Below are positions 50,101 to 63,103 of a DNA stretch of 64,000 nucleotides, one piece after another. The notes under the pieces were generated by a model that was not told the origin of the DNA, did no database searches, and saw nothing but the letters and a program-made list of their open reading frames with translations. The position numbers and the translations under genes were made by a program. Numbering within the stretch: the stretch's first letter is position 1; each line of letters opens with the position of its first letter. The DNA is from Gavia stellata (lineage: Eukaryota; Chordata; Aves; Gaviiformes; Gaviidae), in the NCBI RefSeq assembly GCF_030936135.1, contig NC_082637.1:13653001-13717000 (forward strand). The letters are read 5' to 3'.

Positions 50101-51763
50101 ACCTTCTATGAAGTATGCTGACTGGTACGAAAATTACTAGCTGTTCAATAATACAGATCAATTCTTCTTCATAGTTAAATGCTGCTGAATAACATACACT
50201 AAGGACACACTTGGTTCAACAGCCACCTTTGCAATGTTCCTAAACTGCTTCAGATGCCTACTGCTAATGAAGCAGCATGCCAATGCAAACCTCATTTCTC
50301 CGTTCTGGACTATGGTGTGAGTTACTCAGGGCAAGTATCCAGAATCACACAGATTGAGAGTCGCAGGCGTACAGATCTGAATACACAGCCACTAATCTCA
50401 TGTATGGATACATTACTGCCATTCCACAGAAGCTGTAAGTGCCGTCAGAATGCTGTGTTACCCTATACAGACAAGAAATAGGCAACGCCCCAGTTGTTGA
50501 AAGGTTAAATAAACACAGTAACATCCAGCCACTTCTCACAGCCCGTTTTGTCTTTGATATGAAAACCAAATCAAGAGGACAGGTTCTTTTAATAGAGATT
50601 GCTGGTACATTCCTCCTCCAGTGGTGCGAAAGAACACTGGTTCTGCAAGTTGTTGATGCTCACTGCATTTCAAAATCTACTCCACTATTTTAGTTTCCAA
50701 CTCTAATTTAATTGCTCAAGTTTTTAACTGCTTAAACAAAATTCATTCTTTGAAAGGTGAAACTGGTACTTGAAAATACTGATGTATGCATAGAAGCATA
50801 TGAAGTGAAAAGGTCACAGGCTCTTTCTAGGTCTCAAAAACTCTGATGTGAGCAAGAGTGCTTACTTTTTATACCTGTGTATACTGAGAATAGTTTCACA
50901 ATTATGTGTATACAACAGTATACACAAATAGAAAATTTCCAAATCAACAAGTGCACAACAACCATGTTGCTATATTTATTCTTAGCTTATTTATTTATTA
51001 GCTTAAGCTTAGTCCTTTTCATTTTAATACTCACTCTTGAATCACTTTGTCCTTCAAATAACTTACAACATTCAAAAATGTAAACAAATGCTGTGATTCC
51101 TTTTACAGGATCATATTCTGAGCAGATACATTTGTGAGACTAGATACACGTGAATATTTTATTTGAGCATAGTTATTAAAGCTCTGTTATACATCAATGT
51201 CAATGATGTATTCATGGGACAACTGCAAATAGCAGATGCAAGAAGAAAGCACTCTTAAGATCCTTTACTACACTGAAAGCAATGGGTGCTGGAACATTCA
51301 GGTGTTGGGATGCACATTTAGCAGAAGCCACTTGGCTAGTTAACACTAGAGGCTCTGCCAGTCGACCTGGCCCTGCCCAATCAAAACCCCTGCGCACTGT
51401 GGAAGGAGATAAGATTCCCATGGTACATATAAGGAACTTGCTGGGAAAAACAGTCTGGGTTATTCCTTTCTCAGGAAAGGGCAAACCTATTCGTGGGGTT
51501 GCTTTTGCTCAAGGACCTGCGTGTACTTGGTGGGTAATGCAGAGGGATGGGGGAGTCCATTGTGTACCTCAAGGTGATTTAATTCTGGGTGAAACTAATC
51601 TATAATTTGAGTTATATGTTACAGGAATTACTATAGGGGGAAAGCTGGCCAGGGGACTGCTGCTTGGGCTGGGCATCGGTTGGAGGGTGATGAGCAATTG
51701 TTTTCATTTGCATCACTTGCCTTTCTTGTTTGTTGGTTGTTGTTATTTTCCTTTTCAATACAA

Positions 51764-51819
<56 letters not shown>

Positions 51820-54800
51820 TTTATTTCATTTCACTTATTAAACTGTTCTTATCTCAACCCATGAGCTTTCTCACTTTTACTTTTCTGATTCTCTCCCCCA
51901 TCCCACCGGGGCAGGCGGGGAGTAAGCGAGTGGCTGTGTGGTGCTTAGTTGCCAGCTGGGATTAAACTACGACACAAAGGCAAGGCTCTTTACTGAGAAA
52001 AGGCTATGATGACCACCGGTGTTTCAGTAATAATTTGTTGTTCTATTTTTCCATGTGATGGATTTTCATATCATTAATACTACATTTTCTTTTCATGCTC
52101 CACATCTGATAATTTCACCTGTTAACACTGACTCACTCTCATGAGAATTTCACAGGCCAGACAAACCTATTTTTTGGTGTATTTATTACCAAGCATAATT
52201 TCTAGGAATGATATGTTCATACTTCACAAGGCTCAGCAATCAAGAACATGGCCTTAGTCCTTTACTATGCTGTCTGTATGAACCTCTTTACTCCTTTGAG
52301 AGTCCTATTGATCTGAACTTAGTTTTTGAGATTTCTCAGTCTTCTCTGTGATTAACATAATGGGAGTTACACACTGCTTTATTTAGATTTTTCTTTAACC
52401 CTAAGTATCTTAGCATCTGAAGATTTTTTTTAATATAGTACCTAAAAAATATGAAGTGCTAAATGTAAAATATATAATATTAAGCACAGACTTAAAATAG
52501 TAGCACACTAAATGAATGTGAATTATTGAAATATTTTATGGAGTGATTCCTTATTTGACACAATTTTTGCTCAGATTCTTCAGGAAGCAAGCATTTTCCT
52601 GCAGGAATCTGAAGGCTTAGTAGCAGCTTTTCAAGATCAGTTTTGCTATGGAATTAAATTCACTAGTATACACTCTGATATGAAATAAATTTTATTTCAC
52701 TGAATTAATGCATTTTTGCCACTCAGTGAACTAAATACTTACATATAATCAAACCATTACTAGAAACTGAAAAGGATAGGAAATAGTTTGTGCTTTTGGT
52801 ACCATGACGGGGCAAAAACTCTAGATTATGGGCTAAATGCATCAATTGAATATGTAAACAATCAGCAGGAAGCACTGCTAGCACCAATAATATCATCATC
52901 TTAAAAAACACTGCAGAAATAGAGGGGGCAACTGTTAAAATCAGAGGCATTTCTGCAGGCTGTCTGCAAGTGAAATTGGTAGGAATCTCCATTGGTTCAA
53001 ACACTTTAAAACTAGGCTCTCAGTTTAGAGACTTGCTGTTGCTGCGTAAGACCTGATACTATTTTTACTTTCCTCAGTGAAAACATAGGTTCTGGAGCTC
53101 AAATCTGTGGATAAGGGGATGAAAAAAAATTTCAAGGGCAGAGAATCATGGAGGACACCAAGCCTTCCAGGTACCATCCAAGAGGTGGAGAAGACAGAAG
53201 TGAGTATCAGAAAGCAGGTGTTTGTTATGCTGACGAAGAACTCTGCTCCAGAGTTCTGCTCCCATCCCTGCCAATAGCTTAGTCTCTGACATCTTGGACA
53301 GCTCTTCCCCACCTGCAAAATGGGCAGACACTAAATGTCACTGAGATGTGTATCTTTTTAACTACACTTACAATTTCCATATTCATTGAAATGAATGTTT
53401 CCAAGATACTTTGAGAACTTTAGATTGAAGGCATTATTCATGAGCAGAATTATTACTTGTAGCGATTTTGTTGTAAATAATTTAAAAAAATATCCAAGTG
53501 GCAGGAATTTTAGTAAACATTTCAAAGAAACACAGAATGGATGAGGTTGGAAGACCTTCGGAGACTGTCTGGTCGCACCCCACTGCTCAAAGCAGGGTCA
53601 ACTAGAGCAGGCTGCCTAGGGTCATGTCCTGTTGAGTTTTGAGTAACTCCAAGGATAGCAATTCCACAACCTCTCTAGGCAGCCTTTTCCACTGTTTGAC
53701 TGTCCTCTCAGTCAATAAGTTGTTTTGTTATGTTTAAGGGTATTTTCCTATACTTCAGTTTGTGCTCATTGCTTCTTGTCCTTTCCCTGGATGCCACTGA
53801 GAAAAGCCTGGCTCCATCTTCTTTACGTCCCCCATCAGGTATTTACACCCACTGATGAGATTCCCCCAAGCCTTCTCTTCTCCTGGCTGAACAGTCCCAG
53901 CTCTCACAGCCTCTCCTCATGGGAGACATGTGCCAGTCCCTCAGTTATCTTAGTGGTCCTTTGCTGGACTCACTTTGGTATGCCCATGTCTTTTTTCTAC
54001 TAGGGAGCCCTGAACTGGATATAGCACTCCAGGTGCTTTAAACATAAGATTGTCTAACCCTTCAGGACAACACTCGAAAAACAAAGCTAAAATATATAAC
54101 TAATCCCATTCATTGAGAAAGGGAGAGATTATGAGGCCAGCTCTGAGAAGAGTGTTAGAGCTCTGCTATGCTCATTTTCTGCTGGTGAATATGCATAAGA
54201 ACTGGCACTGAGGTTCAGGAAATTCTGGTTCTAATCCTGAATCTCTTTTTATTTTCTTTTATATGATATTTTTCCATTAGTCAAAATCTGATTCCTTTTT
54301 TAGAGGAACTGTGTTCATAACAAAAGCAGCAGCCAATGACCGAATTCTTTTACAAACCACTTTATTTTTGACTTTACAGCCAAACCATTAAATAAATCAT
54401 ATAAATTCTCAACCTGGGAACAAACTGTCATTCTTCAGAACGTTCATCTGTTTGTGTTTGGCTAACTGCATGGAAAATAAAAGCTTTGTAATTTCTTGAT
54501 TTTTTTTCTCTTCAATAGCATACAGGTTGGTAACCCCTAACAAGAATTATATGCCTGACATTTCTATTTGCGTGACATTTTCAGTGAAAGCACTGAAATT
54601 ATATCCCGGAACACACTTCTCATTACTGAGGAACATAAGTCTTTGTTCTTTTTAGCATCTACAAAATATGCAGGTCTGTGTTTTTCCTGCAGCTTTACTT
54701 ATACAACTATGTTTGACATTAAAACCCAGCAAAGCTTCCTACTTATATGACGAAAGTAGGGTTAGGTTATGAAGTCTGGGTAGAGTACGTGACTAAGGAC

Positions 54801-57800
54801 ATTGTGAATTGAGAAGATGGGCTCTGTGCCAGCTATGAATACTCATCACGGTTTTTGTAATGGTTTATGTACCATTCTTCTTCTCAAGCCAGGAGATGAG
54901 GTTTGAATCACAGACAGCTGGTATGAAACAAAATTATTTTCAAATAGTTCCGTTCTACACAGTGGTATTGACCTATGTTGATGGTGCCAGGGTATGATCA
55001 GTGGCTTACAGACATTGCTTATCCCTTATACCCTCAGTTGCATCAAATATTTCTTGGCACTGCCAACACTTTGTGCCCTTGAATATAGTAAGTCTGTATT
55101 TTATAAGAACAAAAGCTCTTTCAGGAACAGTTTTGCAATACTGACTCAACAGGAGTTCAGTTCTAAAACGTGGCAATAACACATGATTAAAGCTGAGACC
55201 AGCCTGGAAAAACCATGTTTTTCCATGAGCAGTGGAACTAATGAAGCCTGATTTTCTAAGAATTTGTTTCACCTTGTCACTGTAATACCAGCTTCCTCCT
55301 TCCTGACATCCTCTATGATACTCCATTGGCCAAGAGACTGAAAGGCTATGGCTTGGCTGGAGATAAACTTACGCTGATGGGTGCCTTCTACACGAGTTAG
55401 CTTGAATGGCCAGCGTGCATGTGCTGACGGTCTAATCGGCTTTTGCCAAATGCAATGCAATGTTAACTAAATTCTTCACAATTTTCCTTCCACATGAGGA
55501 GGAACGCTAATTAGGGTCTCTCTTTTCCATTCATTTGACAATTTTCAGAAAAATTGTATGTTTCTATTATCTTTGGGAATTCTACCCTCTTTTAAATATG
55601 ATTTATACTGGGCAACAGGATAATACAATATGGGAAGGAATGGGGCCTATAGATTGTGAGATCAGTTAGCCCCACTTCCTTAGTAAACCAAGAGCAGTTT
55701 CACATATCAAAATCTCCAATGATTATTTTGTAATTTTAGAGCAATTTTAATTTTATTTTTTCTGTTAAGTTTGTAACAGTGTTTCTGTTCACTCTGAGCA
55801 TGCAGTTCTCTTTTATGGGTTGCCACCTGAGCAAACAGGGTATAGGCTTTAAAAAAACGTGGAGACTACAGATTATTGCCTCACTTGGATAAAAATAGAC
55901 TTGTTTGGTCATTTGCCTAGAAACCAGGAGGTGTAAGTTAAATTATCATCTCATCCTAGGGAAATTCAATCGCAAATCTCTTATTTCTTACAGCATAAAG
56001 TAATCTGGGCTAGAATTGTTCTCTGCCTTTCTTGTTTCCATTCTGGCTATGAATGCAAAAGTTACAGTGACAGAAAAAAGATAACCACCACAGAATGTGA
56101 CTATAGCTTAGTGTTTAGGGTACTTGGTTGGGAAAGAATTGAGGTTTGGTTGCTCCTTTCCCAAATTTTCTGTTTATTGTACAGTGGCTGCTTAATGTAA
56201 AATACATGAAGAGATCTGGTGGGCAGGAAACACAGTATTTTAGAACAGCAAACCAAAGGCATGTGCAAGACAGCCTGGATCTGAATTCAGATGGGAAAAG
56301 TGATTAGCTGCTTAACTGGCAGGGTGGTTCAGTCTTCCACAGTAGTTAAGGAAGAACGTGAGAAGCAAAGGATTTAGGTGACTGATCAGGAACTGTCCTC
56401 AAGCCCTGTCTAGCTTGCTCTACTGGTGCCAAATTCACAAAGAAAGGTCAGAGAGACAGGCCAATATTTTTGTTTGGACAAAAGGCAAAAGGAAAGTTTT
56501 GGAGTTATAGGTTAATGGGTAATCACCACAGAGAAGATAGAGGGGGTTGTCGATTCAGATGAGATTCAGATGAGATGCAGAATAAGATGTGGAGAGAGAA
56601 TGAAAACAGGATCAAGAGTAGACCCCTGCAGAGAAAGAAGAGAGAAGACATGCTGTAGAAGTCAGGACAGTTATGGAAGACAGAGATAAAAGGAAAACTT
56701 CTGTCTCCTGTCATATACATGTCTGTACACATGTGCACGCAGAAGTGAGGGGACACTGAGGAAGAAAAGAAGACAGTTGTAGGGGAAAAGGGACAAAGCA
56801 ACTTGTCTTTTGCAATTTTTTTTAAAGACAAATCAATTACTCCACAATTTAATTGATATTTAACAAGCTGTGTATTAAATAGTGAAAGTTTGCGTAAGAG
56901 AGCTTGTGGAGTCACCATCTTTGGAGACTGAAATTAGCCAACTGTCTGTGTTTGTTGAATTGGACATGCAGAAGCATATATTTGTTTAACTTTCCATTCA
57001 AACGGAATGTTCTAAAAACAGTCTTGAAGAACAAATCAATAGTATTTGCCTGAACACAAGTAAGAAAGCTAAAAAAGCTAGTTGACCTTAACTCTAGACG
57101 TACAACAGCTGTTTAAATTAGGGAAGTGGAAAACCAAATACAACATGTTTATACAGAACTCCATGAAATGCTGTGAACATTTGGAGCTACCTAGTATGTA
57201 GTAAACAAACTCACAAGGTTTATGGTTAGGAAGCATGGTATCCACATATTCTCCCGCATGTGTTAATTACACTGACCTAGATATGGCAGGTAAATCTTAC
57301 TGCCAAGACTAAAAAGACCAGTTAAGAACAAGCTACTGATGTTTTACTTCTTATTGGGGGCACTGCTAGCGAAGAATTTGAAAAGCAGTGGTAATTGTAT
57401 GGGACATGCATGCAGGAATCATTAAATTCAGGAAATGCTGCACACAGAAAGAGACAATGTGCCTGTATGGAAGCAGATTGTAAGAAATGCACTAAAAAAG
57501 TAAAACAAAAGTAGTAGAAAGACCCAGCAGGGTCACTTAAATTTCATGGGACCTATTAAGGTTAAGTACAACAGCATAGAACCACAGAATCAAAGAATAA
57601 TCCATGTGGGAAGGTAGCTTGGGGGATCTTTAATCCATTCTCTGATGAAAGCAGGCACCTGTGAGACCAGACCGGGTTGCTCTGGGCTTATCCATTCATA
57701 GCCTGAAAATCTCCAAGGATGGATATTACACAACCTCTCTGAGGCAACACGTTCCACTGCTTGACTGCCCTTAGGATGAACAAATACTACCCTATATTCA

Positions 57801-60800
57801 GTTAGAACGTCTCTTGTTTCAATATATGTCTGTCATCTTTTGTCCTCCTACCATGCACTGCAGCAAGAGCCTGCCCTCATCTTCTCAATAACTTTCCATG
57901 CAGGTACTAGAAGACTGCCATCAGGAAAATGCAGGCCCTTATTTTCCTTTCTGTTTATAGCTCTACTGTCCTACTGTGACTCTCTGATTGTAATACAAAA
58001 CTTTTACTCTCTTGGAGCACTTACCTGAATTTTAGGCTGACCTTCTGATGCAGGAACTGCATATTCATTCTATGATGTCTGTGGCCCTTTCTTCCTCTTA
58101 GAATCAAATGAAAACAGCATAGAACAAAAACTGCAGTTCCTTCAGTCACACTGGCTAAGTACCAACAATCAAGCAAAAAGAAAAATGCACTTGACCTACA
58201 TAAAAAGGCTATGTCAGCAGCAACTTAATATGAACATGTATATTTCTACAAAAGGAAACAAAATTCAAATAGATCATGAAAATGAACCCTAGTGAGCTAC
58301 TGCTGTTTCTTCACAGCAGTCTCAACTTGAAACAGTAACTTTGATTCATTTTTCTGGAATGAGTTATATAAAATAAAAGAAATCTCATCAGCTCCCATAG
58401 AACTGTCAACTGCAACAGTGAACAGACCTAAAAACCGACCAGGATATTAAAAATAGATTTGCGTGAGATAACTACCAAGACGTATTTGACACTTAACGAT
58501 TAGCCTTGTTACATTGTGCATTTTGATCATCCCTCTCTTCATATCTTGTGTGTATGGGTGCAGTTAGAAACCTACTTTGCTGCAAATAAACTAGGTGGTC
58601 TTAGTAGGGAAGTAGGGTAAACAGTACCAGGAGTTCAACAAAGAATGTGAACCAGCCTGTGGGCTCACATACTCTCAGAAGAAATGGCTGATAATGAAAC
58701 AGTCTTGAAATTAGGGATTTCATTATAGGCTCAGAAAAGGACTTTACATTTTGACTGGTATAATATTCTCAGCCTTCCCTAGCCAGTTTGGGATGAACAC
58801 TCCAAAAATTACACAAGAATAAGCGGGCACAAAAAAATGCCAACTCACTGCTAAAACAAAACCTATTCAAACTTTGTGCGTGAAAGAAATGGTTCAAGAA
58901 CATTTCATACTTATGGAAAAAGTACTTGAAATTGGCAAGGTTAGAAAGAGCTTAGCTTGATGCAGCTGCCTATTGTTTCAGATGAAAAAGACTAGTATAG
59001 GCAGGAATTCATTTTTCATTGTCATTTTCATAAAAGCTGCATGTTCCCAGGTCTACTCCATTCCTGTTAACACCACTGTCACCTTACCCACAGACTGAGA
59101 TACTCTGCAGGTGCTCATTTAAACCTACAGCTGCAGAATATGAGACAATTTACTGGGTAGCATTAGCATTTCACTAATCTGACCTGCATTGGAAGAACGG
59201 AGCCTATTAAATAAGATCACTAGACAACAACTGTTTAGGTTTAAAACTGTTTAAGTGAATGCAGTTATATCAATAACTAATTATTAGTTCATCGTTCTTA
59301 GTCCCTAAGATCCTAAGGCTCAAGATATCTACCTATCGCCCTGGGAGCACATACGCTATTCTCTTAATTATGGCTAGAGACTGAAGCTACTTCCTCAAGA
59401 AGGGATAAAATGAAGTTTTATGTGTAGAGAAAAGGCAGCATCTTGCCTTTACTCAGCAACGGAAAATACAATAAGGTTTTGAGATTCTCATATGCTTTCC
59501 CACTTTTCTTTTTCTTTTTTTGGCTTGTGCTTATGTGCTATAAGCCTTGCAAGTTTTGCTGATGTTGACGGATTCTTTTATTTGTAAGGGGAGTGCAATG
59601 CCCTTTTTCTCATGCAACATGCGTATATAATTGGTTGTGAATACTTGAGAAAAACTAAAAAAGTTGTACTCTGGCTCAGAACATATTCTAGATCACAGGA
59701 AATGTAACTTCTTTATTTCAAATAAATCCATGCTTTTTATGTGGAAACAGTCTGGAAATGGGCTCAGAAAGATTCTAATATGATAATGCAGCAGGGCTCC
59801 AGTAGTACCTTCTGTTATTAAACTGATTTGAAGATAAAAATAATAATTTCCCTCTTTTTGTGTATAAAAAGCTGAAATGAAAACCCAAATGCAAATTCTT
59901 AGTGTTTCCCCATTGTCGTAATATATAAACCATTAAGATCCCAGAGCTAATTTGAATGAAACAGAAAACTCTCCTGAAGCTAAAATCTGTGAGATTAGAA
60001 TCTCATTTGAACAAAAAAGTCGTCTAAATCTGACTTAGTCTTTTCTGACTTGTAAGACACTGTTTAATGCAATGGAAAGATAATCCCTGGCACCTTGCAC
60101 ACTCACACAGCATTCCCTATTTAACAATTCAAAAGATTCTGTACAAAGTGGGTATCTTGGTGCTGGTTGAGTCCTCCCTTCACCTGACTGCTGAGCTGGG
60201 TCCCAGTGCACTGGACATTTGTTTTCTTCATGTCTGTCTGTCCTGAACTGGTATAGCTTTGCTTGCCATGTGACATAGTCCCTCCATATGGGCTGCTGGT
60301 GGGGCTCTGACAAAGTAGAACCCTCCAGCTCTATGTTCTAGGAACACTGTTGACCTCCAAGGCCACATGGAACACACCCTCTCTTTGGACAGATCAACAT
60401 GCAAAACCATTTCAGCTTCACACAGGGAGTCTAAACACATCTTCTGTTCTCAGATGGTATGAAAAGAACAGCTCTAGAAGAAAATACTGGACCCTTTAAT
60501 ATAATTCACAACTTTTTGTCCCAGGACTGTTTCATCTTAGCTAGCTATGGCATTCGTCCATTACAGCTTAACAAGCTCAAACTTTATGTAAAACATTCCT
60601 TTTACTCCTTGTAGGCCCTTGGGATTCCTCTCTTGATACATGTACCTGCACCATTTTAGAATGCCAGTATCTACATATTTATTCTTTCCATTCTCTGGTT
60701 GCATTTGTCTACTCCACATTTTCTGAAAAGACTCTGGAAGAACTTGTAGCATCAGCTGGTATAATTGTTCAGGTGCTTCCCCTTATTCGGGGAAATAAGG

Positions 60801-63103
60801 TTCTATTTATATAAATAAGCTGAGACATTGTACACCCCTTACAGTAAACAGCTGATTTAAAATCCACTGAGGTAAATGCAATACAAAAAAACAGTCAGAA
60901 CAACTTATAATTTCCCCTGCCAAATTTCATAAAAGCTTCATAATTTCTCTCACACTTCATAAGCTGTACAGAAATTACTGTTATTTTCATTTTCTATGAG
61001 GGCACAGTGAGTGAATACACTGAATCCAGCTGAAAATAAAACAGAAGGTTATTTCACCATCAAAGCTTGTATGGCAAATATTATAAGTCGCTTCCTGCAT
61101 AAAAAAAAAAAAAAAATGAAGTAAAAACATAACCTTTCCTTTAAAAAAATATTTGCTTTACTACCTTTCTTTAGTCTATTTTTAAGATGATGTATAATTA
61201 GATAATTTTTAAGGATTAAAATTAATTACTGCAAACTATTTTTGCACTGCACAATATTCTTAAACAAGCTACTGATAAAAATAAATTGTATAACATTGCA
61301 TTTTTACATGCTATTTTTCAAATTTCAGATTAAGATGCATTTCTATGGCTAATGCCTTACAAGCTAAGAAGGATCAAGCAGAAAATCACAAATTGGGAAG
61401 GAGTTTTGAAGAACTTCTAGAAGAAGTAAGTGTCAATAGAGGTATTCTTGGAAGCCAAGAATGGGGAGACTGATTCTTCCATAAAAATCTCTGTGAAAGA
61501 AGTAAACCTGAGTATCATGAAACTCAGGTTATAATTTCAAGCCTTCAATGGCTGTCCTAGCCAGATCAAGCATTAACTTGTCCCTCAAATGTTTTTTATA
61601 CTGAGGAAGAAAAGACAAAACCCAAAGTTTACGTTGATCTAAACGCATTTGATGATAGAAATAGGCACCGAACAATAACCTTGACACATGAGAGCACAAA
61701 AGAGGGAGAGAGTGGAGCCACAGGTTAGGGTGGGGTTGTATGAATAACTGCAGTGAGACTGTGTAATCCTCAAGGGTGAGGACAAGCTGCTTAAATTCTC
61801 TTTAAAGAAATAAAGGGCCTCAGTGGACTGACTCCACGAGAAGAGGGTTAAGCAGGAAAAGAACATTAGTTTAAGCAGATTCTATGCATGAGCTGCTTTT
61901 CAGTAGCTGGATTTAGCTATAAGGGTAAGAAGTATTTATATTTTGAACAATTACTGTATGTATAAAATATAAAATTCCAGATGCCATTTTTGCAGCTAGA
62001 GGTGAGGTATTGCTGAATTTAAACCTTTACCAGTTTTATGCTATGCTGTAACCACACGCCCTAGATGAATGTAAGCACTACTTACTTAAAATGTAAGCTG
62101 ACCACTGACCACACATACTGTTATGTTAATGATTTACACAGCCAGGAAAAGAAGCCCTCAGATTTATGTACACCACCGCTTTAAAGCACATTTACAATAA
62201 ATTCTGCAGCCATGAAGTAACAAAGAAAGCATTTTCTTTTACTGCTGTGACTCTACAAAAGCACTGAAACCCTGTTCAGTCACAAAACATCTGGCCGTCT
62301 GCTCTCATCAATCTGAGCTCCTTTAGAGTAAAGGAAGCACCTCTGCCCCGTCACAGGATAATGCAAATCAACAAGGTAAGAACTAGAAGAAATTACCAGG
62401 TTGTCTTGGTCATTCTAATGCCCTATTGGCTAAGAAAGACCACGTAGACACACACAAAGCTGAAAGCAAAACAGCAGATCAAATTAAGGAAGCTATGAGG
62501 AAAACTAGCAAGAAAATACGTTAGGAAAGTAGGTGTAGATAAAAATATACTTGAAACTCAGAACCGAGACTGACCGTAGCATAAAAATGCCATGAAAAAG
62601 TGAATCTCAGCAGCAGAGAATTCCGTGCTGTAAGTGCAAACCTTCAGCCCTTCCCACAACAGAAAAGACGACTGCTGCCTAAAGCACAGGGCTGAAAAGT
62701 GTTCTGTCAAAAAAGTCGAAGGTATTATTACGGGTAATAATTCCTGGCTTTTTTCATTTCCAAAAGATTTGCTTTAAATTTTATGTTACAATCTGTGATT
62801 CAGTCACAAACGCATTGATCCATTCAGCTAAATCTATTTTTTCTCAGAAAATCACTGAGGACTATTTTAATGCAGAGGAATACTGTTTTAATGCAGGAAC
62901 TCTTTCAGCTCTGAATCTAGAGATTGGCCAAACAGGTGAACATGATACCATGTAAAATAGAATGAACGGGCTTGCAATAACGTATTTCAGTTTTATTATC
63001 ATGACGTACCAACTTTCAACCATTTTTGTTTTCTATACATACAGCTGGCATACCAAAAAGCAAAAAAAATGGGCAAGCTGCTAAGAGAAAAAAGGTTACT
63101 TAA
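43450..63103 (+). CDS. Candidate unrecognised multi-exon gene (hypothetical 227-residue protein)
   Basis: Hypothesis built by eye. Seven plus-strand segments with usable splice sites join in one frame through six phase-compatible junctions: 43450-43569, 47490-47582, 52575-52665, 58102-58237, 61329-61425, 62848-62935, 63045-63103. The product would be 227 residues: a polar N terminus (MGRRESATSKTTK), then helical Glu/Lys/Gln/Leu-rich stretches suggesting coiled coil (SFEELLEE, LQFLQSHW), and a basic tail with PKSKKN and AKRKK resembling a nuclear localisation signal. I recognise no family. It would run head-to-head with PRLR. Weak points: the first exon lies in repeat-like DNA, donors of exons 3 and 4 are mediocre (GTATAC, GTATAT), and the exons were chosen because they fit. 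Exons 5 to 7 are the most convincing. Confidence 0.4.
44166..47489. other. Non-coding stretch
   Basis: AT-rich DNA without recognisable gene, repeat family or RNA. Open frames at 45162-45419, 45736-45939 and 45973-46158 (plus) are short and lack family similarity. Confidence 0.5.
47490..47582 (+). CDS. Candidate gene, exon 2
   Basis: 93 bases, exactly 31 codons, phase 0-0. Very strong acceptor (GTTTGTTTTGCAG) and good donor GTAAAT. Reads YKKMTLRLQTMRLLGT with a basic CKLWRLK end. Confidence 0.4.
47583..51244. other. Non-coding stretch
   Basis: AT-rich, nothing recognised. An acceptor-like site at about 48260 opens a short frame that I could not fit to the neighbouring putative exons. Confidence 0.5.
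51245..51974 (+). mobile_element. ERVL-type endogenous retrovirus 3' remnant (integrase end plus LTR)
   Basis: An open frame (51282-51605) resembles the C-terminal end of an avian class III (ERVL-like) retroviral integrase; everything upstream of it in the element is missing. After the stop come a short purine-rich tract near 51635 and an LTR from about 51640 to 51974, ending in the ACGACA typical of this bird family, with an ATTAAA poly(A) signal at about 51837. No env is present. The element is truncated and cannot be functional. Confidence 0.85.
51771..51816 (+). repeat. (ATT)n microsatellite inside the ERVL LTR
   Basis: About 15 uninterrupted ATT units inside the LTR, presumably expanded after insertion and likely length-polymorphic. 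Confidence 0.95.
52575..52665 (+). CDS. Candidate gene, exon 3
   Basis: 91 bases after the strong acceptor TTTTTGCTCAG. Reads ILQEASIFLQESEGLVAAF and QDQFCYG. Donor GTATAC is weak; the frame stays open for another 22 bases, so the exon could be terminal in another form. Confidence 0.35.
53526..54045 (-). mobile_element. CR1 LINE 3' fragment
   Basis: 5'-truncated CR1 on the minus strand: AACACAGAATGG at its 3' end, then the AGGTTGGAAGACC and CTCTTCTCCTGGCTGAACAG consensus blocks read on the plus strand. Reading frame broken by many changes. Confidence 0.9.
57577..57970 (-). mobile_element. CR1 LINE 3' fragment, diverged
   Basis: Minus-strand CR1 with ACCACAGAATCA at its 3' end and recognisable CAACCTCTCTGAGGCA and TTCCACTGCTTGACTGCC blocks. 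More decayed than the copy at 53.5 kb; the right border fades out near 57.97 kb. Confidence 0.85.
58102..58237 (+). CDS. Candidate gene, exon 4
   Basis: 136 bases after acceptor CTTCCTCTTAG, enters with two bases of a split codon. Reads SNENSIEQKLQFLQSHW then KRKMHLTYIKRLCQQQ. It lies just beyond a CR1 fragment. Donor GTATAT is mediocre. Confidence 0.35.
58238..61328. other. Non-coding stretch with minus-strand coding-like remnants
   Basis: Mostly AT-rich. Between 60035 and 60752 three adjacent minus-strand frames are open for 92, 70 and 63 codons, which might be a decayed coding insertion. A 16-base A run lies at 61101-61116 in the same direction as a plus-strand poly(A) tail. Confidence 0.4.
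61329..61425 (+). CDS. Candidate gene, exon 5
   Basis: 97 bases with acceptor TTTCAAATTTCAG and a consensus donor GTAAGT. Reads SMANALQAKKDQAENHKLG and SFEELLEE, strongly coding-like composition. Confidence 0.5.
62848..62935 (+). CDS. Candidate gene, exon 6
   Basis: 88 bases with acceptor ATTTTTTCTCAG and donor GTGAAC. Reads KITEDYFNAEEYCFNAG then SALNLEIGQT. Confidence 0.48.
63045..63103 (+). CDS. Candidate gene, exon 7 with stop
   Basis: 59 bases after a strong acceptor (TTTTCTATACATACAG). In the frame set by exon 6 it reads GIPKSKKNGQAAKRKKVT and stops at TAA 63101-63103. A second frame is also open for 40 codons, so the frame choice depends on exon 6. Confidence 0.42.

Noticed and set aside
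53725-54003. Plus-strand 92-codon frame
   Set aside because: It is the antisense of the CR1 fragment at 53.5-54.0 kb.
55039-55088. 50-base segment with strong acceptor and GTAAGT donor on the plus strand
   Set aside because: Good splice sites, but inserting it between putative exons 3 and 4 shifts the frame; kept out unless transcript data show it.
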